A program made the position numbers and the translations under genes. This document shows, one piece after another, positions 32,636-42,098 of a DNA stretch of 64,000 nt (the first letter of the stretch is position 1; each line of letters starts with the position of its first letter). This DNA is from Candidatus Terasakiella magnetica (GTDB lineage Bacteria; Pseudomonadota; Alphaproteobacteria; Rhodospirillales; Terasakiellaceae). The stretch spans positions 169,195 to 233,194 of the forward strand of contig NZ_FLYE01000046.1 of NCBI RefSeq assembly GCF_900093605.1, given 5' to 3'. The notes beneath the pieces are model-generated. The model made no database searches and was not told where the DNA came from. It saw only the letters and a program-made list of their open reading frames with translations.

Positions 32636-33375
32636 TTAAAGCTGTTCTTGGACTTTCTAAAACGCTCAATCCAGTCTTCATTCATCTGATTGCGCTGTTT
32701 TGCCAAAGGTGAGCTTTCCAGCTTAAAGGGCGCGACATCTTCAACACCAACTGCTTTGCATATTTTCTGGCAATGGTGATTGGTATCTTCAAGCAGCTGT
32801 TCATAGCTCAGCGTAATTGGCGCGATATTGTTTAGGGCAAAGAATTTTTGCCAGGCAGTGTTCTGATTTAAAATATCATTGAGGCATTTCTCAATCATCT
32901 CTTCATCATATTTCGCCTCAGTCTGGCTGGGTTGCAGGCTGGACCAATGGCGTGTCTGGTGCGCAATCGCATAAGATACCGCTTGGGCTAACAGGTCTTT
33001 ACGGGTGATGTGAATATAGGCCTTTGTTGTTTTCAAAAACTCTTGAAAAGGGGCTTTTCTTAGTAAAGGACCAAACTGGCTAAAATGGGCTTTTAGGCCA
33101 AAAACACCATTTTCACTGGTGCGCTTTTTTAAGGCTGTTTGAATATAACGTGCTGTTTCAACAGGTGCTTCTAAGCCCCAGTTTTGGGCAAGCTCTGGCG
33201 TGTTTTCCTGTAGATGAAAATATTCATGGGGCATGCCCATTTTGCCCGTTTCTTGTAAAAGACTGCCAAGCAATGTCCCCCCACATCGTGGTGCCGTACA
33301 AAGGATATAAGTGCGCACAGGGCGGTTATAGTCAGCGAGATCATATTCACTGGCATTAAAGGGATGGCTGTTCAT
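32629..33375 (-). CDS. Stf0-type sulfotransferase
   Basis: Stf0 family members transfer sulfate from PAPS; the first-known member makes trehalose-2-sulfate in mycobacteria. The 248-residue protein has the 5'-phosphosulfate-binding loop TAPRCGGTLLGSLL near its N-terminus (TPRSGST in relatives) and a 3'-phosphate-site-like stretch KAYIHITRKDLLAQAVSYAI. The later region IAPITLSYEQLLEDTNHHCQ also fits. The start codon overlaps the stop of the AraC regulator (4 bp), so both are coupled. The substrate is unknown; no PAPS-forming genes are in the window. Confidence 0.82.
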   Translation of the reverse strand: MNSHPFNASEYDLADYNRPVRTYILCTAPRCGGTLLGSLLQETGKMGMPHEYFHLQENTPELAQNWGLEAPVETARYIQTALKKRTSENGVFGLKAHFSQFGPLLRKAPFQEFLKTTKAYIHITRKDLLAQAVSYAIAHQTRHWSSLQPSQTEAKYDEEMIEKCLNDILNQNTAWQKFFALNNIAPITLSYEQLLEDTNHHCQKICKAVGVEDVAPFKLESSPLAKQRNQMNEDWIERFRKSKNSFNQ

Positions 33376-34181
33376 CTATCCATATCCTTAAAATAATTAC
33401 CGGGGGTGACCCCAAGTGCTTTTTTAAACATAGCACTAAAGGCACTTTGGGAGGAATAGCCAAGGTCCTGGGCGATATGGGCAATGGGTTGATGTGCAGC
33501 AAGGCGGCTTAAGGCTTCTAATAATCTGGCCTGTTGGCGCCATTGTCCAAAGGTCATGTCGGTTTGTTTTTTAAAATTTCGGGCTAATGTGCGGCTTGTG
33601 GTGCTCAACCGTTGTGCCCAATCTTGCAAGGTGGCTTCATCACTTGGGTTTTCTTTTAAGAAATGGGCAATTTTTTCAATAGGGCCATTGGTGGGGACAG
33701 GCAGATGAAGTGGGGCCCGTGGGGCAGATTTTAAACAATCCAGTATAAGGCGGCAAACCCGGCCTTGCATGGCATCTTGATCATAAAGGGCAGGGTAGTG
33801 AATTGCCTCAGCAATGAGTTCACGCAACAGCGGACTGATGGACATGACCTGACAGGAAAGCGGGAGGCCTTCAATAACATGAGGGGCAAAATAGACATTG
33901 CGCATGGTCACGCTTTGGATCACCTTGATGCTGTGTATGGTCTGTGGCGGGATAACCCAGATGGAGCCTTGTGCCATCACCTGCATCACCCCTTGTGAGG
34001 CATAGAGCAATTGCCCCCATTCATGGCAATGGGGTGGGGCCTCACTCCCTTTGGCGCGGATACCTTCGCGAAGTGTCATATCACGCGGGATATCTTCCAG
34101 CCGTTTGATCTCTACCCCGTCATCAGCTGTAAAGGGGGTAAAGGTGGAAACGAGTGTCTCTTTTGCGTTAAGTTTTGTCAT
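33372..34181 (-). CDS. AraC-family regulator with N-terminal cupin
   Basis: A 269-residue transcription regulator. The N-terminal cupin shows HCHEWGQLLYASQGVMQVMA and the C-terminal double HTH contains LSTTSRTLARNFKKQTDMTF and IAHIAQDLGYSSQSAFSAMF with KKALGVTPGNYF. I start at the ATG 34179-34181; a longer frame to 34385 would run into the divergent transporter gene. It likely governs the sulfotransferase coupled behind it and the divergent MFS transporter that starts 76 bp away (inference from layout). The ligand is not predictable. Confidence 0.86.
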   Translation of the reverse strand: MTKLNAKETLVSTFTPFTADDGVEIKRLEDIPRDMTLREGIRAKGSEAPPHCHEWGQLLYASQGVMQVMAQGSIWVIPPQTIHSIKVIQSVTMRNVYFAPHVIEGLPLSCQVMSISPLLRELIAEAIHYPALYDQDAMQGRVCRLILDCLKSAPRAPLHLPVPTNGPIEKIAHFLKENPSDEATLQDWAQRLSTTSRTLARNFKKQTDMTFGQWRQQARLLEALSRLAAHQPIAHIAQDLGYSSQSAFSAMFKKALGVTPGNYFKDMDR

Positions 34182-34257
34182 ATATGTGTATATACGACAT
34201 TTTAGCCTTGTTTTAAAGTAGGGCAATAAAGCGAATAGCCTGATGAGGATGACGACC

Positions 34258-35448
34258 ATGTCAAAGACAGCGTCTTGGAAACGACCGGAAATGCTCTTGT
34301 TTGTGATGGCAGCGGCCATGCCATTGGCATTTGGCGTGTGGCAGGCATTGTTGAATAACTTTGCCATTGAGCGGGCCAGTTTCACAGGGGTTGAAATTGG
34401 TGTGCTTCAATCCTTGCGCGAAATTCCCGGTTTTCTCGCCTTTGCCGTGGTGTTTGTTCTCTTTTTAATGCGCGAACAGACCTTGGCGATTGTTTCGCTT
34501 TTGATTTTGGGCATTGGCACAGCCATTACGGGCTATTTCCCATCTGTTATGGGGCTTTATGTGACAACGGTTTTGATGTCCATTGGCTTTCACTATTTTG
34601 AAACCATCAACCAATCTTTACAGCTCCAGTGGTTTGATAAGAAAATGGCGGCCTATAATATGGGGCGGGTGCGTGCCATTGGTTCCTTTGGCGCGTTGGT
34701 TGCCTTTGGGATGGGCTGGATCTTTCTGGATGTGTTTAATTACACTATGGAAACAATGTATGTGATTGGCGGTGTGGCAACCATGGTGTTGGCGCTTTAT
34801 TGCTGGGTTGCCTTTCCTTCCTTTCCTGAAGAGGTGGAACAACATAAAAAAATCATCTTGCGCAAACGCTATTGGCTTTATTACGCCTTGCAGTTTTTAA
34901 GTGGGGCACGGCGTCAAATTTTTGTGGTTTTTGCCGGGTTCTTGATGGTGGAAAAGTTTGGTTTTGATGCCGCTGCCATTTCAGCCATGTTTTTAATTAA
35001 TGGCGCGCTTAATATGGTCTTGGCCCCAAAAATCGGCAAACTGATTGGGGTGTGGGGGGAGAGGCGCTCCCTCAGTGTGGAATATATCGGTCTGGTGGTG
35101 GTGTTTGTGGGTTATGCCTTTGTGCAAAACCCATGGGTGGCAGTTGCGCTTTATATTTTAGATCATTTGTTTTTCTCCATGGCGATTGCCATGAAAACCT
35201 ATTTTCAAAAAATTGCCGACCCGCGCGATATGGCACCTACGGCTGGGGTCTCCTTTACCATTAATCATATTGCGGCGGTGGTTTTGCCTGCTGCTTATGG
35301 TGTGTTGTGGATCATCTCGCCAGCAGCAGTATTTATCACTGGGGCAGGTTTGGCTTTTGTCTCGCTTATTTTATCGCGTTTTGTGCCAGTTTATCCTGAA
35401 GAGGGAAATGAGGTTTGCTGGAGAAAAGCAGCTCAAGGTGCAGAATAG
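34258..35448 (+). CDS. MFS transporter
   Basis: Twelve predicted membrane helices in about 396 residues; the middle has a charged loop (FPEEVEQHKKIILRKRYWLY) between two six-helix halves. The start at 34258 has AGGA about 9 nt upstream; ATGs at 34243 and 34249 are also possible. It resembles major facilitator proteins of the efflux/unknown-substrate type (SLREIPGFLAFAVVFVLFLM). It diverges from the AraC regulator, which suggests regulation by it and a substrate linked to the same signal. Confidence 0.8.
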   Translation: MSKTASWKRPEMLLFVMAAAMPLAFGVWQALLNNFAIERASFTGVEIGVLQSLREIPGFLAFAVVFVLFLMREQTLAIVSLLILGIGTAITGYFPSVMGLYVTTVLMSIGFHYFETINQSLQLQWFDKKMAAYNMGRVRAIGSFGALVAFGMGWIFLDVFNYTMETMYVIGGVATMVLALYCWVAFPSFPEEVEQHKKIILRKRYWLYYALQFLSGARRQIFVVFAGFLMVEKFGFDAAAISAMFLINGALNMVLAPKIGKLIGVWGERRSLSVEYIGLVVVFVGYAFVQNPWVAVALYILDHLFFSMAIAMKTYFQKIADPRDMAPTAGVSFTINHIAAVVLPAAYGVLWIISPAAVFITGAGLAFVSLILSRFVPVYPEEGNEVCWRKAAQGAE

Positions 35449-35514
35449 CTTGATCATATGGGGCTTGCACCTTACCTTAGGGACAAATCGTTCGATCAGC
35501 TAACAGGTTTATAA

Positions 35515-36357
35515 ATGAGCTTTACAGGCACTGACAATTATGTCGCCACAGATGACCTTCGTGTTGCGGTGAATGCCGCGATTAATCTGGAACGCCCGCT
35601 TTTGGTAAAAGGGGAGCCCGGAACAGGTAAAACCGTCCTCGCCCATGAGATTTCAAAAGCCTTAAATGCGCCGATGATTGAGTGGCACGTGAAATCCACT
35701 ACCAAGGCACAACAGGGCCTTTATGAATATGATGCGGTGTCACGCTTGCGCGATTCTCAGTTGGGGGATGAGCGCGTGCATGATATCGCAAACTATATCG
35801 TGCGTGGTAAAATGTGGGAGGCTTTTGAAAGTGAAGAGCGCCCTGTTTTATTAATCGATGAGATTGATAAGGCCGATATTGAATTTCCAAATGATCTGTT
35901 GTTGGAACTGGACCGTATGAAGTTTCATGTCTATGAGACAAAGGAAACCATCAAGGCCAAGAACCGCCCGATCATTGTGATTACGTCTAATAATGAAAAA
36001 GAACTGCCCGATGCCTTCTTGCGTCGCTGTTTTTTCCATTACATTCGTTTTCCTGATAAGGACACCATGGCTGAGATTGTTGAGGTGCATTATCCGGGCT
36101 TGCAAAAACGCTTGGTGAGTGAAGCCCTAAATGCTTTTTATGACTTGCGCGATGTGCCGGGCCTGAAGAAAAAACCATCCACATCTGAGCTGTTGGACTG
36201 GATCAAGCTCTTGATGGTGGAAGATATCCCGCCTGAAGCTTTGCGTGATAACGATAATAAAAAAGCCATTCCACCCCTGCATGGAGCCTTGTTAAAGAAT
36301 GAGCAGGATATCCATCTTTTTGAACGTCTGGCTTTCATGGCGCGTCGGGACGGCTAG
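35515..36357 (+). CDS. MoxR-family AAA+ ATPase
   Basis: A 280-residue MoxR-type chaperone ATPase: Walker A GEPGTGKTVLA, Walker B VLLIDEIDKAD, sensor 1 IVITSNNEKELPDAFLRRCF, and the C-terminal lid with HPYGLQKRL-like sequence. MoxR ATPases act with VWA proteins to mature or insert cofactors into enzymes. The VWA gene starts 3 bp after the stop, making this a classic pair. The target enzyme cannot be named from this window. Confidence 0.9.
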   Translation: MSFTGTDNYVATDDLRVAVNAAINLERPLLVKGEPGTGKTVLAHEISKALNAPMIEWHVKSTTKAQQGLYEYDAVSRLRDSQLGDERVHDIANYIVRGKMWEAFESEERPVLLIDEIDKADIEFPNDLLLELDRMKFHVYETKETIKAKNRPIIVITSNNEKELPDAFLRRCFFHYIRFPDKDTMAEIVEVHYPGLQKRLVSEALNAFYDLRDVPGLKKKPSTSELLDWIKLLMVEDIPPEALRDNDNKKAIPPLHGALLKNEQDIHLFERLAFMARRDG

Positions 36358-36360
36358 CGC

Positions 36361-37536
36361 ATGTTTCTCAACCTTTTCTTTGAACTCAAACAAGCCAATG
36401 TTCCGGTCTCCTTAAAAGAATATCTTTTATTGATGGAGGCCATGGATAAGGGCGTGGCTGAATATGCACTGGATGATTTTTATTATCTGGCCCGCTCTGC
36501 CCTGATTAAGGATGAGCGCCATCTGGATAAATTTGATCGCGTCTTTGGTCATGTGTTTAAAGGATTGGAGCCTGCTGAAGGTGGGGAAACCCAAGAAATC
36601 CCTGAAGAATGGCTGCGCAAGATGGCTGAGCGTTTGCTTAGTGATGAGGAAAAGGCGCAGATTGAGTCCCTTGGCGGTTGGGATAAATTGATGGAGACGT
36701 TGAAAAAACGTCTGGAAGAACAGAAAAAACGCCATCAAGGCGGCAGTAAATGGATTGGGACGGCAGGGACGTCGCCGTTTGGCGCTTATGGCTATAATCC
36801 TGAAGGCATTCGCATTGGACAAAAAGAATCGCGCAATCGCCGTGCGGTTAAGGTCTGGGATAAGCGCGAGTTTAAAAATCTTGATGATCAGGTGGAGCTG
36901 GGCACGCGCAATATCAAGGTGGCGCTGCGTCGCCTGCGGAAATTTGCAAGGTCTGGTGCACAGACCCAGCTTGATCTGGATGACACCATTAAATCAACCG
37001 CCCATAAGGGGTTTTTAGATATCAAGATGGTGGCAGAGCGCCATAATGCGGTGAAGGTCTTATTGTTCTTTGATGTGGGCGGGTCCATGGATGACCATAT
37101 CAAAGTCTGTGAAGAGATGTTTTCAGCGTGCCGTTCAGAATTTAAGCATCTTGAATATTTCTATTTCCATAACTGCATCTATGAAGGGGTGTGGAAAGAC
37201 AATAAACGCCGCCATAATGATGTGATCCCATTGTGGGATGTGCTTCATACCTACCCCAGTGATTATAAGGTCATCTTTGTGGGTGATGCCTCCATGAGCC
37301 CGTATGAAATCAGTTACCCCGGTGGGGCGGTGGAATATTGGAATGAAGAAGCTGGGGCTGTGTGGATGGAACGTGTGTTGGAAGTCTACCCCCATGCGGT
37401 CTGGATCAACCCTGTGCCACAAAACTGGTGGCGCCATACCATGTCTATCCAGATGATCAAACAATTGATGAGTGATCGTATGTTCGGCTTGACCCTTGAT
37501 GGTATTGATCGCGCCATTCAGGAACTTAATAAGTAA
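36361..37536 (+). CDS. VWA domain protein, CoxE-like
   Basis: The partner of the MoxR ATPase. It has 391 residues with a basic/helical N-terminal half and a von Willebrand A domain containing the MIDAS motif DVGGSMD (DxGxS) near residue 239, plus the later Thr/Asp sites (IFVGDASMSPYEIS). The conserved end HAVWINPVPQNWWRHTMSIQ is typical of CoxE-like proteins. It is cotranscribed with the MoxR gene. Probably a cytoplasmic metal-dependent adaptor. Confidence 0.86.
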   Translation: MFLNLFFELKQANVPVSLKEYLLLMEAMDKGVAEYALDDFYYLARSALIKDERHLDKFDRVFGHVFKGLEPAEGGETQEIPEEWLRKMAERLLSDEEKAQIESLGGWDKLMETLKKRLEEQKKRHQGGSKWIGTAGTSPFGAYGYNPEGIRIGQKESRNRRAVKVWDKREFKNLDDQVELGTRNIKVALRRLRKFARSGAQTQLDLDDTIKSTAHKGFLDIKMVAERHNAVKVLLFFDVGGSMDDHIKVCEEMFSACRSEFKHLEYFYFHNCIYEGVWKDNKRRHNDVIPLWDVLHTYPSDYKVIFVGDASMSPYEISYPGGAVEYWNEEAGAVWMERVLEVYPHAVWINPVPQNWWRHTMSIQMIKQLMSDRMFGLTLDGIDRAIQELNK

Positions 37537-37551
37537 GCTCTTAAATTGATT

Positions 37552-38325
37552 TTATACGACATCACCGGCGTTTTTGATGTTGAGAATTACGCCGCAATGT
37601 TTGCAATGGACCGCATCGGGTTCATGGCGCATCAGGCCACAGGTAGGGCAGGTGTAGTTAACTTTTGAAGGGCGAAAGATGGTCTGCACAAGGCGCAAGA
37701 ACAGGGAAATGCCAAAGACCATAATGATCACACTGAGCATACGCCCCATGGAACCTTCAAGCGTGATATCGCCAAAGCCTGTTGTTGTGAGTGTGGTGAC
37801 GGTGAAATAGAGCGCATCAATATAGGTATTAATTTGCTCGTTTTGCTCAACTTCAAACACATAGACAAGGGCTGTAACAAAGAAGATGAAGACCATCAGG
37901 TTTAGGATGCTCATCAAAACCTGTTCATGCTCACGAAAGAAGCTGAACTGATCCCTGAAGTCTTTAAGGACGTGATAAGAGCGCAATAAACGTAAAGCCC
38001 GCACGACCCGTAAAAAAGCGAAATTCTCAATCCATAAGGGGGCAAGCAGGGTGCCGATAACCACCAGATCAGCCAAATTCATGGGCTTAAATATAAAGCG
38101 CAAAGGCCGATTAGCTGCCAGCATACGGGCGAAATAATCAATAATGAGAACAACCGCGATGGCGTAATCTATGATCAGGAAAGTCTCATTATGCTCAATC
38201 ATGGAAGCGACAATGAAAAAGCTGATGGTCACCACATCAAAGGTTAGCAACGCATAACGAAAATACAGCGATGTTTTTGAATCACCATAATGTAGGTCAC
38301 GTAATTTTTGACGGAACTTTTCCAT
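37552..38325 (-). CDS. Voltage-gated-type potassium channel with C-terminal zinc ribbon
   Basis: 257 residues, six transmembrane segments. S4 is recognisable by regular arginines (LRVVRALRLLRSYHVLKDFR); the pore loop has TVTTLTTTGFGDITLEGS, where TTGFGD replaces the usual TVGYGD selectivity filter. After the last helix comes a C-terminal double-CxxC unit (CPTCGLMRHEPDAVHCKHCG) that should bind zinc. Bacterial Kv-like channels of this kind are known, but the zinc ribbon is less common. It is convergent with the VWA gene. Confidence 0.85.
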   Translation of the reverse strand: MEKFRQKLRDLHYGDSKTSLYFRYALLTFDVVTISFFIVASMIEHNETFLIIDYAIAVVLIIDYFARMLAANRPLRFIFKPMNLADLVVIGTLLAPLWIENFAFLRVVRALRLLRSYHVLKDFRDQFSFFREHEQVLMSILNLMVFIFFVTALVYVFEVEQNEQINTYIDALYFTVTTLTTTGFGDITLEGSMGRMLSVIIMVFGISLFLRLVQTIFRPSKVNYTCPTCGLMRHEPDAVHCKHCGVILNIKNAGDVV

Positions 38326-38363
38326 GTGCGCACTGTTTCCCTATTTAGATTGAAAAACAATAT

Positions 38364-38396
38364 CAAAATAAGTAACCCCGCATCAAGTGCGGGGTT
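38364..38396 (-). terminator. Terminator of der
   Basis: AACCCCGCA (38374-38382) pairs with TGCGGGGTT (38388-38396), loop 5 nt. In the minus direction the stem is followed by ACTTATTTTG. It lies just behind the der stop codon. Confidence 0.75.
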
Positions 38397-38410
38397 CTTG
38401 TTAAAACGTC

Positions 38411-39841
38411 TTAGCGTTTTTTCTTTTTATGCTCATAAGGGTTATCGCCTTTGCGCAACATCACCCGGATCGGCACGCCTTGAATATCAAAATCCTCACG
38501 GATACTATTTGAAAGATAACGCAGATACGAGCCGGGAAGGTCCCCCGGTTTATTGGCAAAAATCACAAACGTCGGCGGGCGCGTTTTGGCTTGTGTCATA
38601 TAGCGCAGGCGCAAGCGACGACCTGAAGACAAAGGCGGCGGGTGCATCTCTGTCATTTGTTCAAGCCAGCGGTTAAGTTGGCCTGTTGGCACCCGTGCAT
38701 TCCAGCTTTCATAAAGATCAAAGATCGCCGGAAAGAGACGATCGGTACCTTTACCCGTTTTAGCCGATAGCGTAATCACCGGAATACCGCGCACCTGTGG
38801 CATGGAGGTTTCCATACGGTCAGATAGTTTTTGCAGTACTTCCTTGCGATTTTTAACGTCATCCCACTTGTTACAAACAATAACAAGCGCGCGGCCTTCA
38901 TCAATGGTTTCTTTGGCAATGACCAAGTCCTGCTTTTCCAGCATGACGTTAGAATCCAAAACCAGACAGACGATCTGGGCAAAACGAATAGCACGGCGAG
39001 AATCGGCCGCTGATAATGTTTCAACCTTTTCATTTACTTTGGTGCGACGGCGCATACCTGCTGTATCGATCAGCTTGATCTTGCGCCCGTCAACTTCATA
39101 ATCAAGGGCGATGGAATCGCGCGTGATCCCGGCTTCTGGCCCGGTGAGCAGGCGCTCAGTGCCCAGCAATTGGTTGATCAGGGTGGATTTACCCACATTT
39201 GGGCGTCCAACAATGGCAACTTGCAAAGGTGATTTTGAGAAATCCTGTTCTTCGATTTCTTCCCCATCTTCGGTGATGATGGTACGTGTTTGGACTTGGG
39301 CGAGAAGCTTTTCTTCTTCAAGAAGTTCAGCATTATCTTCACACCATTTGTCATAGGCTGGCTGAAGCGCATCATAGACATTGCTCATGCCTACGCCATG
39401 TTCAGCTGAAAATGGATAGGGGTCGCCAAGGCCAAGGCCGTAAGCTTCGTAAATGCCATTATCCGCCTTGTTGCCCTCACATTTATTGGCAAGCAGCACC
39501 ACGTCTTTATTGCGCTCGCGCAGCCAATCAGCGAAATGCTCATCAAGCGGGGTCACCCCTGCACGTGCATCAATCATGAAGAGGGTCATATCCGCTTCAT
39601 CAAGGGCAAGCTCGGTCTGTTCACGCATGCGTGCTTCAAGGGAATCATCAAAGGCTTCTTCAAGGCCTGCTGTATCAATGACCTTAAAGTCCAGATCACC
39701 AATGCGCCCTGTTCCTTCGCGGCGATCGCGTGTGACACCGGGGGTATCATCAACAATAGCCAGCTTCTTGCCGACAAGACGGTTAAACAGGGTCGATTTC
39801 CCCACATTGGGGCGACCAACAATTGCCACGGTAAAGGGCAT
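38411..39841 (-). CDS. der: Ribosome-assembly GTPase Der (EngA)
   Basis: Essential GTPase for 50S maturation. It carries two G domains, each with GRPNVGKSTL (one LFNRL, one LINQL), switch motifs DTPGVTRDRREG and DTAGMRRRTK, NKCEG and NKWDD as G4 motifs, and a KH-like C-terminal domain (VPTGQLNRWLEQM...PGDLPGSYLRYLSNSIRED). The start at 39839-39841 gives 476 residues, the usual MPFTVAIVGRPN start, with AGGA upstream. It follows bamB by 45 bp, the common gene order in alphaproteobacteria and others. Confidence 0.96.
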   Translation of the reverse strand: MPFTVAIVGRPNVGKSTLFNRLVGKKLAIVDDTPGVTRDRREGTGRIGDLDFKVIDTAGLEEAFDDSLEARMREQTELALDEADMTLFMIDARAGVTPLDEHFADWLRERNKDVVLLANKCEGNKADNGIYEAYGLGLGDPYPFSAEHGVGMSNVYDALQPAYDKWCEDNAELLEEEKLLAQVQTRTIITEDGEEIEEQDFSKSPLQVAIVGRPNVGKSTLINQLLGTERLLTGPEAGITRDSIALDYEVDGRKIKLIDTAGMRRRTKVNEKVETLSAADSRRAIRFAQIVCLVLDSNVMLEKQDLVIAKETIDEGRALVIVCNKWDDVKNRKEVLQKLSDRMETSMPQVRGIPVITLSAKTGKGTDRLFPAIFDLYESWNARVPTGQLNRWLEQMTEMHPPPLSSGRRLRLRYMTQAKTRPPTFVIFANKPGDLPGSYLRYLSNSIREDFDIQGVPIRVMLRKGDNPYEHKKKKR

Positions 39842-39886
39842 GACATTAAATCCTAAACTTCGTTTTTTAACCTGCAAAAAAGCGGG

Positions 39887-41206
39887 TTAGCGGTATGCAA
39901 CCAAATCTGCACCGTCTGATAGGAAGAACAAAGAGCCATTGGCTGCCAGTGGTGGCACAATGATCTTGTCCGGCATTTCTACACGACCCAAGATTTCACC
40001 CGTGTAAGGAGAGAAGGAATAAGCTTCCTCGTTACTACCCGCAACAATCAGTCGATCAGATACTAAAATCGGTGTACTCCAAGTCAGGTTACCTTTGCGC
40101 TCTTCCGGGTCTTCCCAACGCGGCAGTGTAGTGACCCAATGAATGCGACCATCCATCCGGTTTACGCACAACAATTCTGCGTTTGGTGTGACAACAAAAA
40201 GATAGTCACCCGCAATCCAGGGTGTTTCCTGACTGGAAATTTCTTTGGACCAATAACGCCGTCCGGTCTTTAAGTCAATGCTTGTGAAACTACCGGAGTT
40301 GGAAATCGCATAAACACGACCCCGATCAATAATGGGGCGTCCACGAATGGCAGTAAGGGCGGAGATTGCATCAACACGGCGCGCGCCACTCAGGCTTTCC
40401 GTCCAAATGGCCTGACCGTTTTCAACTTTCAAAGCAACAATGTCACCTGATGAAAAGGCGGCAACCACAACACCTTGGTCTACAGCAGGGCTTGCCCCGC
40501 CAAGGATACTGGCGGTTTCAGAAATACCTTTATGGTTCCACAGTTTTTCACCTGTGCGACCGTCATAGGCAATCAGTTCGTTATTCAGGTTAATTACAAA
40601 AACGCGATTGCCGCGCCCGGTTGGGGCGGCGCGCATGGGCGCATCGGTTTTTGTGACCCAAAGGGTCTGACCGGAATTTGCATCAATACCAAACAACAGG
40701 GCAAAGCCCGTTGCCACATAAAGGCGACCATTATCATAGGCAAGACCACCTGTGATATGACCGTCATCTTCATGTTCCGGTGTAAGCTCCAGCTCCCAAA
40801 TCTTCTCCCCTGTCTCTGCATTAAAAGCACTTACAAGGTTTTCAGAATCTACGGTAAAGATTTTGCCTGCTGCCACAACCGGTTGGGCCACAATACGTTC
40901 TGAATCATCAGAGGCAGAACCCACTGATGTGCGCCAGGCTTTAGCAATGTTTGGCGCGACGGCAATGTGATGCATGGCATGGCTGGCAAAACCACCAGCT
41001 TGGGGCCAGCTCAGGTTTGTTGCCGGTGGGGGCAGCAAAATAGCTTCATTTTCAAGCTCAGGGTCCGGTTTGATATTGCGCTCATGAAGCAGCACAGAGA
41101 TGCGCTCACCCGGTAGGGGCGGGGCTTCGATCTCGCCAAACCACATATCGCTACATCCATTAAGAGAGACGACGCACAGGCCAGCCATAAATAAACGGCG
41201 TATCAT
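39887..41206 (-). CDS. bamB: Outer-membrane assembly lipoprotein BamB
   Basis: A beta-propeller lipoprotein of the BAM complex that inserts outer-membrane proteins. Starting at MIRRLFMAGLCVVSLNGC the lipobox is SLNGC (Cys18), followed by about eight PQQ-like blades such as NAETGEKIWELEL, DANSGQTLWVTKT, DGRTGEKLWNHKG and DLKTGRRYWSKEI. About 439 residues. An in-frame ATG cluster upstream (to 41245) is possible, but GGAG lies about 10 nt before the chosen start. It sits between the YfgM-like gene and der, a conserved arrangement. Confidence 0.9.
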   Translation of the reverse strand: MIRRLFMAGLCVVSLNGCSDMWFGEIEAPPLPGERISVLLHERNIKPDPELENEAILLPPPATNLSWPQAGGFASHAMHHIAVAPNIAKAWRTSVGSASDDSERIVAQPVVAAGKIFTVDSENLVSAFNAETGEKIWELELTPEHEDDGHITGGLAYDNGRLYVATGFALLFGIDANSGQTLWVTKTDAPMRAAPTGRGNRVFVINLNNELIAYDGRTGEKLWNHKGISETASILGGASPAVDQGVVVAAFSSGDIVALKVENGQAIWTESLSGARRVDAISALTAIRGRPIIDRGRVYAISNSGSFTSIDLKTGRRYWSKEISSQETPWIAGDYLFVVTPNAELLCVNRMDGRIHWVTTLPRWEDPEERKGNLTWSTPILVSDRLIVAGSNEEAYSFSPYTGEILGRVEMPDKIIVPPLAANGSLFFLSDGADLVAYR

Positions 41207-41251
41207 CTTTTGGGTCTCCGTCTGTTTCATGAAGTTCATCATCATAAATCT

Positions 41252-41917
41252 TTAGTTTGCGTAAGCTTGGGCAAATTCATTGGCGCGTTGGCGCACACCG
41301 GGAGGCGCACTTGCATCTTCAGCCAGATTTTTCATCAACTCAGCTGCTTTTGCCCCATTGCCAGCTTTGGCTTGGGCATAAGCCTGAATTTCTTTTGCAC
41401 TGTGGCGCCACGGGTTTGTGCCACCCACAAGTGGATCAAGGCGTTGAATAATGTCTTGAGCATCTAAAACATCAAGGCCGTTAAGCGCGCCCAAGATCAG
41501 GGCCATGTCGCGAAAGACCGGGTCAATCTCGCCATTTTGCGCAATTAGGAAATAGGCGTTTGATGCCTCTTGATATTTATTCTCGCGTGCCAGAAGTCCC
41601 GCTTCTTGCAGGCGTGCCAATGTGCCATAGCCCAGACCACCTTGACCAGCTAGCTCTTGAAAGGCCTTAGAAGCATCGGCAAAATTATCTTTGCGTGCCA
41701 GATCAAGGGCAGAGGCATATTGATCCCCAAGAACCTGACGGTTATCAAGGTCATAAGCTTTCCAGCCTTCATAGCCCCCAACCGCAATGATCACTGCGAC
41801 AATAGCCGCAATTAACGTGTTACCATATTGCTTCCAAAGCAGAGTTGCTTTGTCTTGGCGCAGTTCTTCATCAATTTCTTTAAAAAGATTGCTTACGGAA
41901 GCGTCTTCTTCAGCCAC
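41252..41917 (-). CDS. YfgM-like membrane-anchored TPR protein
   Basis: In enterics YfgM interacts with SecYEG and periplasmic chaperones; here it also precedes bamB and der. About 221 residues from a GTG start (41915-41917, AGGA about 9 nt upstream) that gives VAEEDASVSNLFKEIDEELR, the usual start of this family. One transmembrane helix (NTLIAAIVAVIIAVGGYEGW) is followed by tetratricopeptide-like repeats (TPR_21). An extended frame to 41977 is less likely. Confidence 0.85.
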   Translation of the reverse strand: MAEEDASVSNLFKEIDEELRQDKATLLWKQYGNTLIAAIVAVIIAVGGYEGWKAYDLDNRQVLGDQYASALDLARKDNFADASKAFQELAGQGGLGYGTLARLQEAGLLARENKYQEASNAYFLIAQNGEIDPVFRDMALILGALNGLDVLDAQDIIQRLDPLVGGTNPWRHSAKEIQAYAQAKAGNGAKAAELMKNLAEDASAPPGVRQRANEFAQAYAN

Positions 41918-42098
41918 GGCACTTATTCCTAAATAATTCAAAATCGTTGCGATAACATAGCTTTTCACATCCGCCAATGCAAACGCGCTTTCACTTTCAA
42001 ACAGCTATTTATCGTTTTTTTGTGACGAAAATAGGGAGAAGCTGATAAAAACATCAAGAAAGATGCTTTTAAAATAAATTTGAAGAAGAAAAAAGCCG

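Noticed and set aside
34182..34385. Longer start of the AraC regulator
   Set aside because: It would overlap the divergent MFS start, and the cupin homology begins well after 34181.
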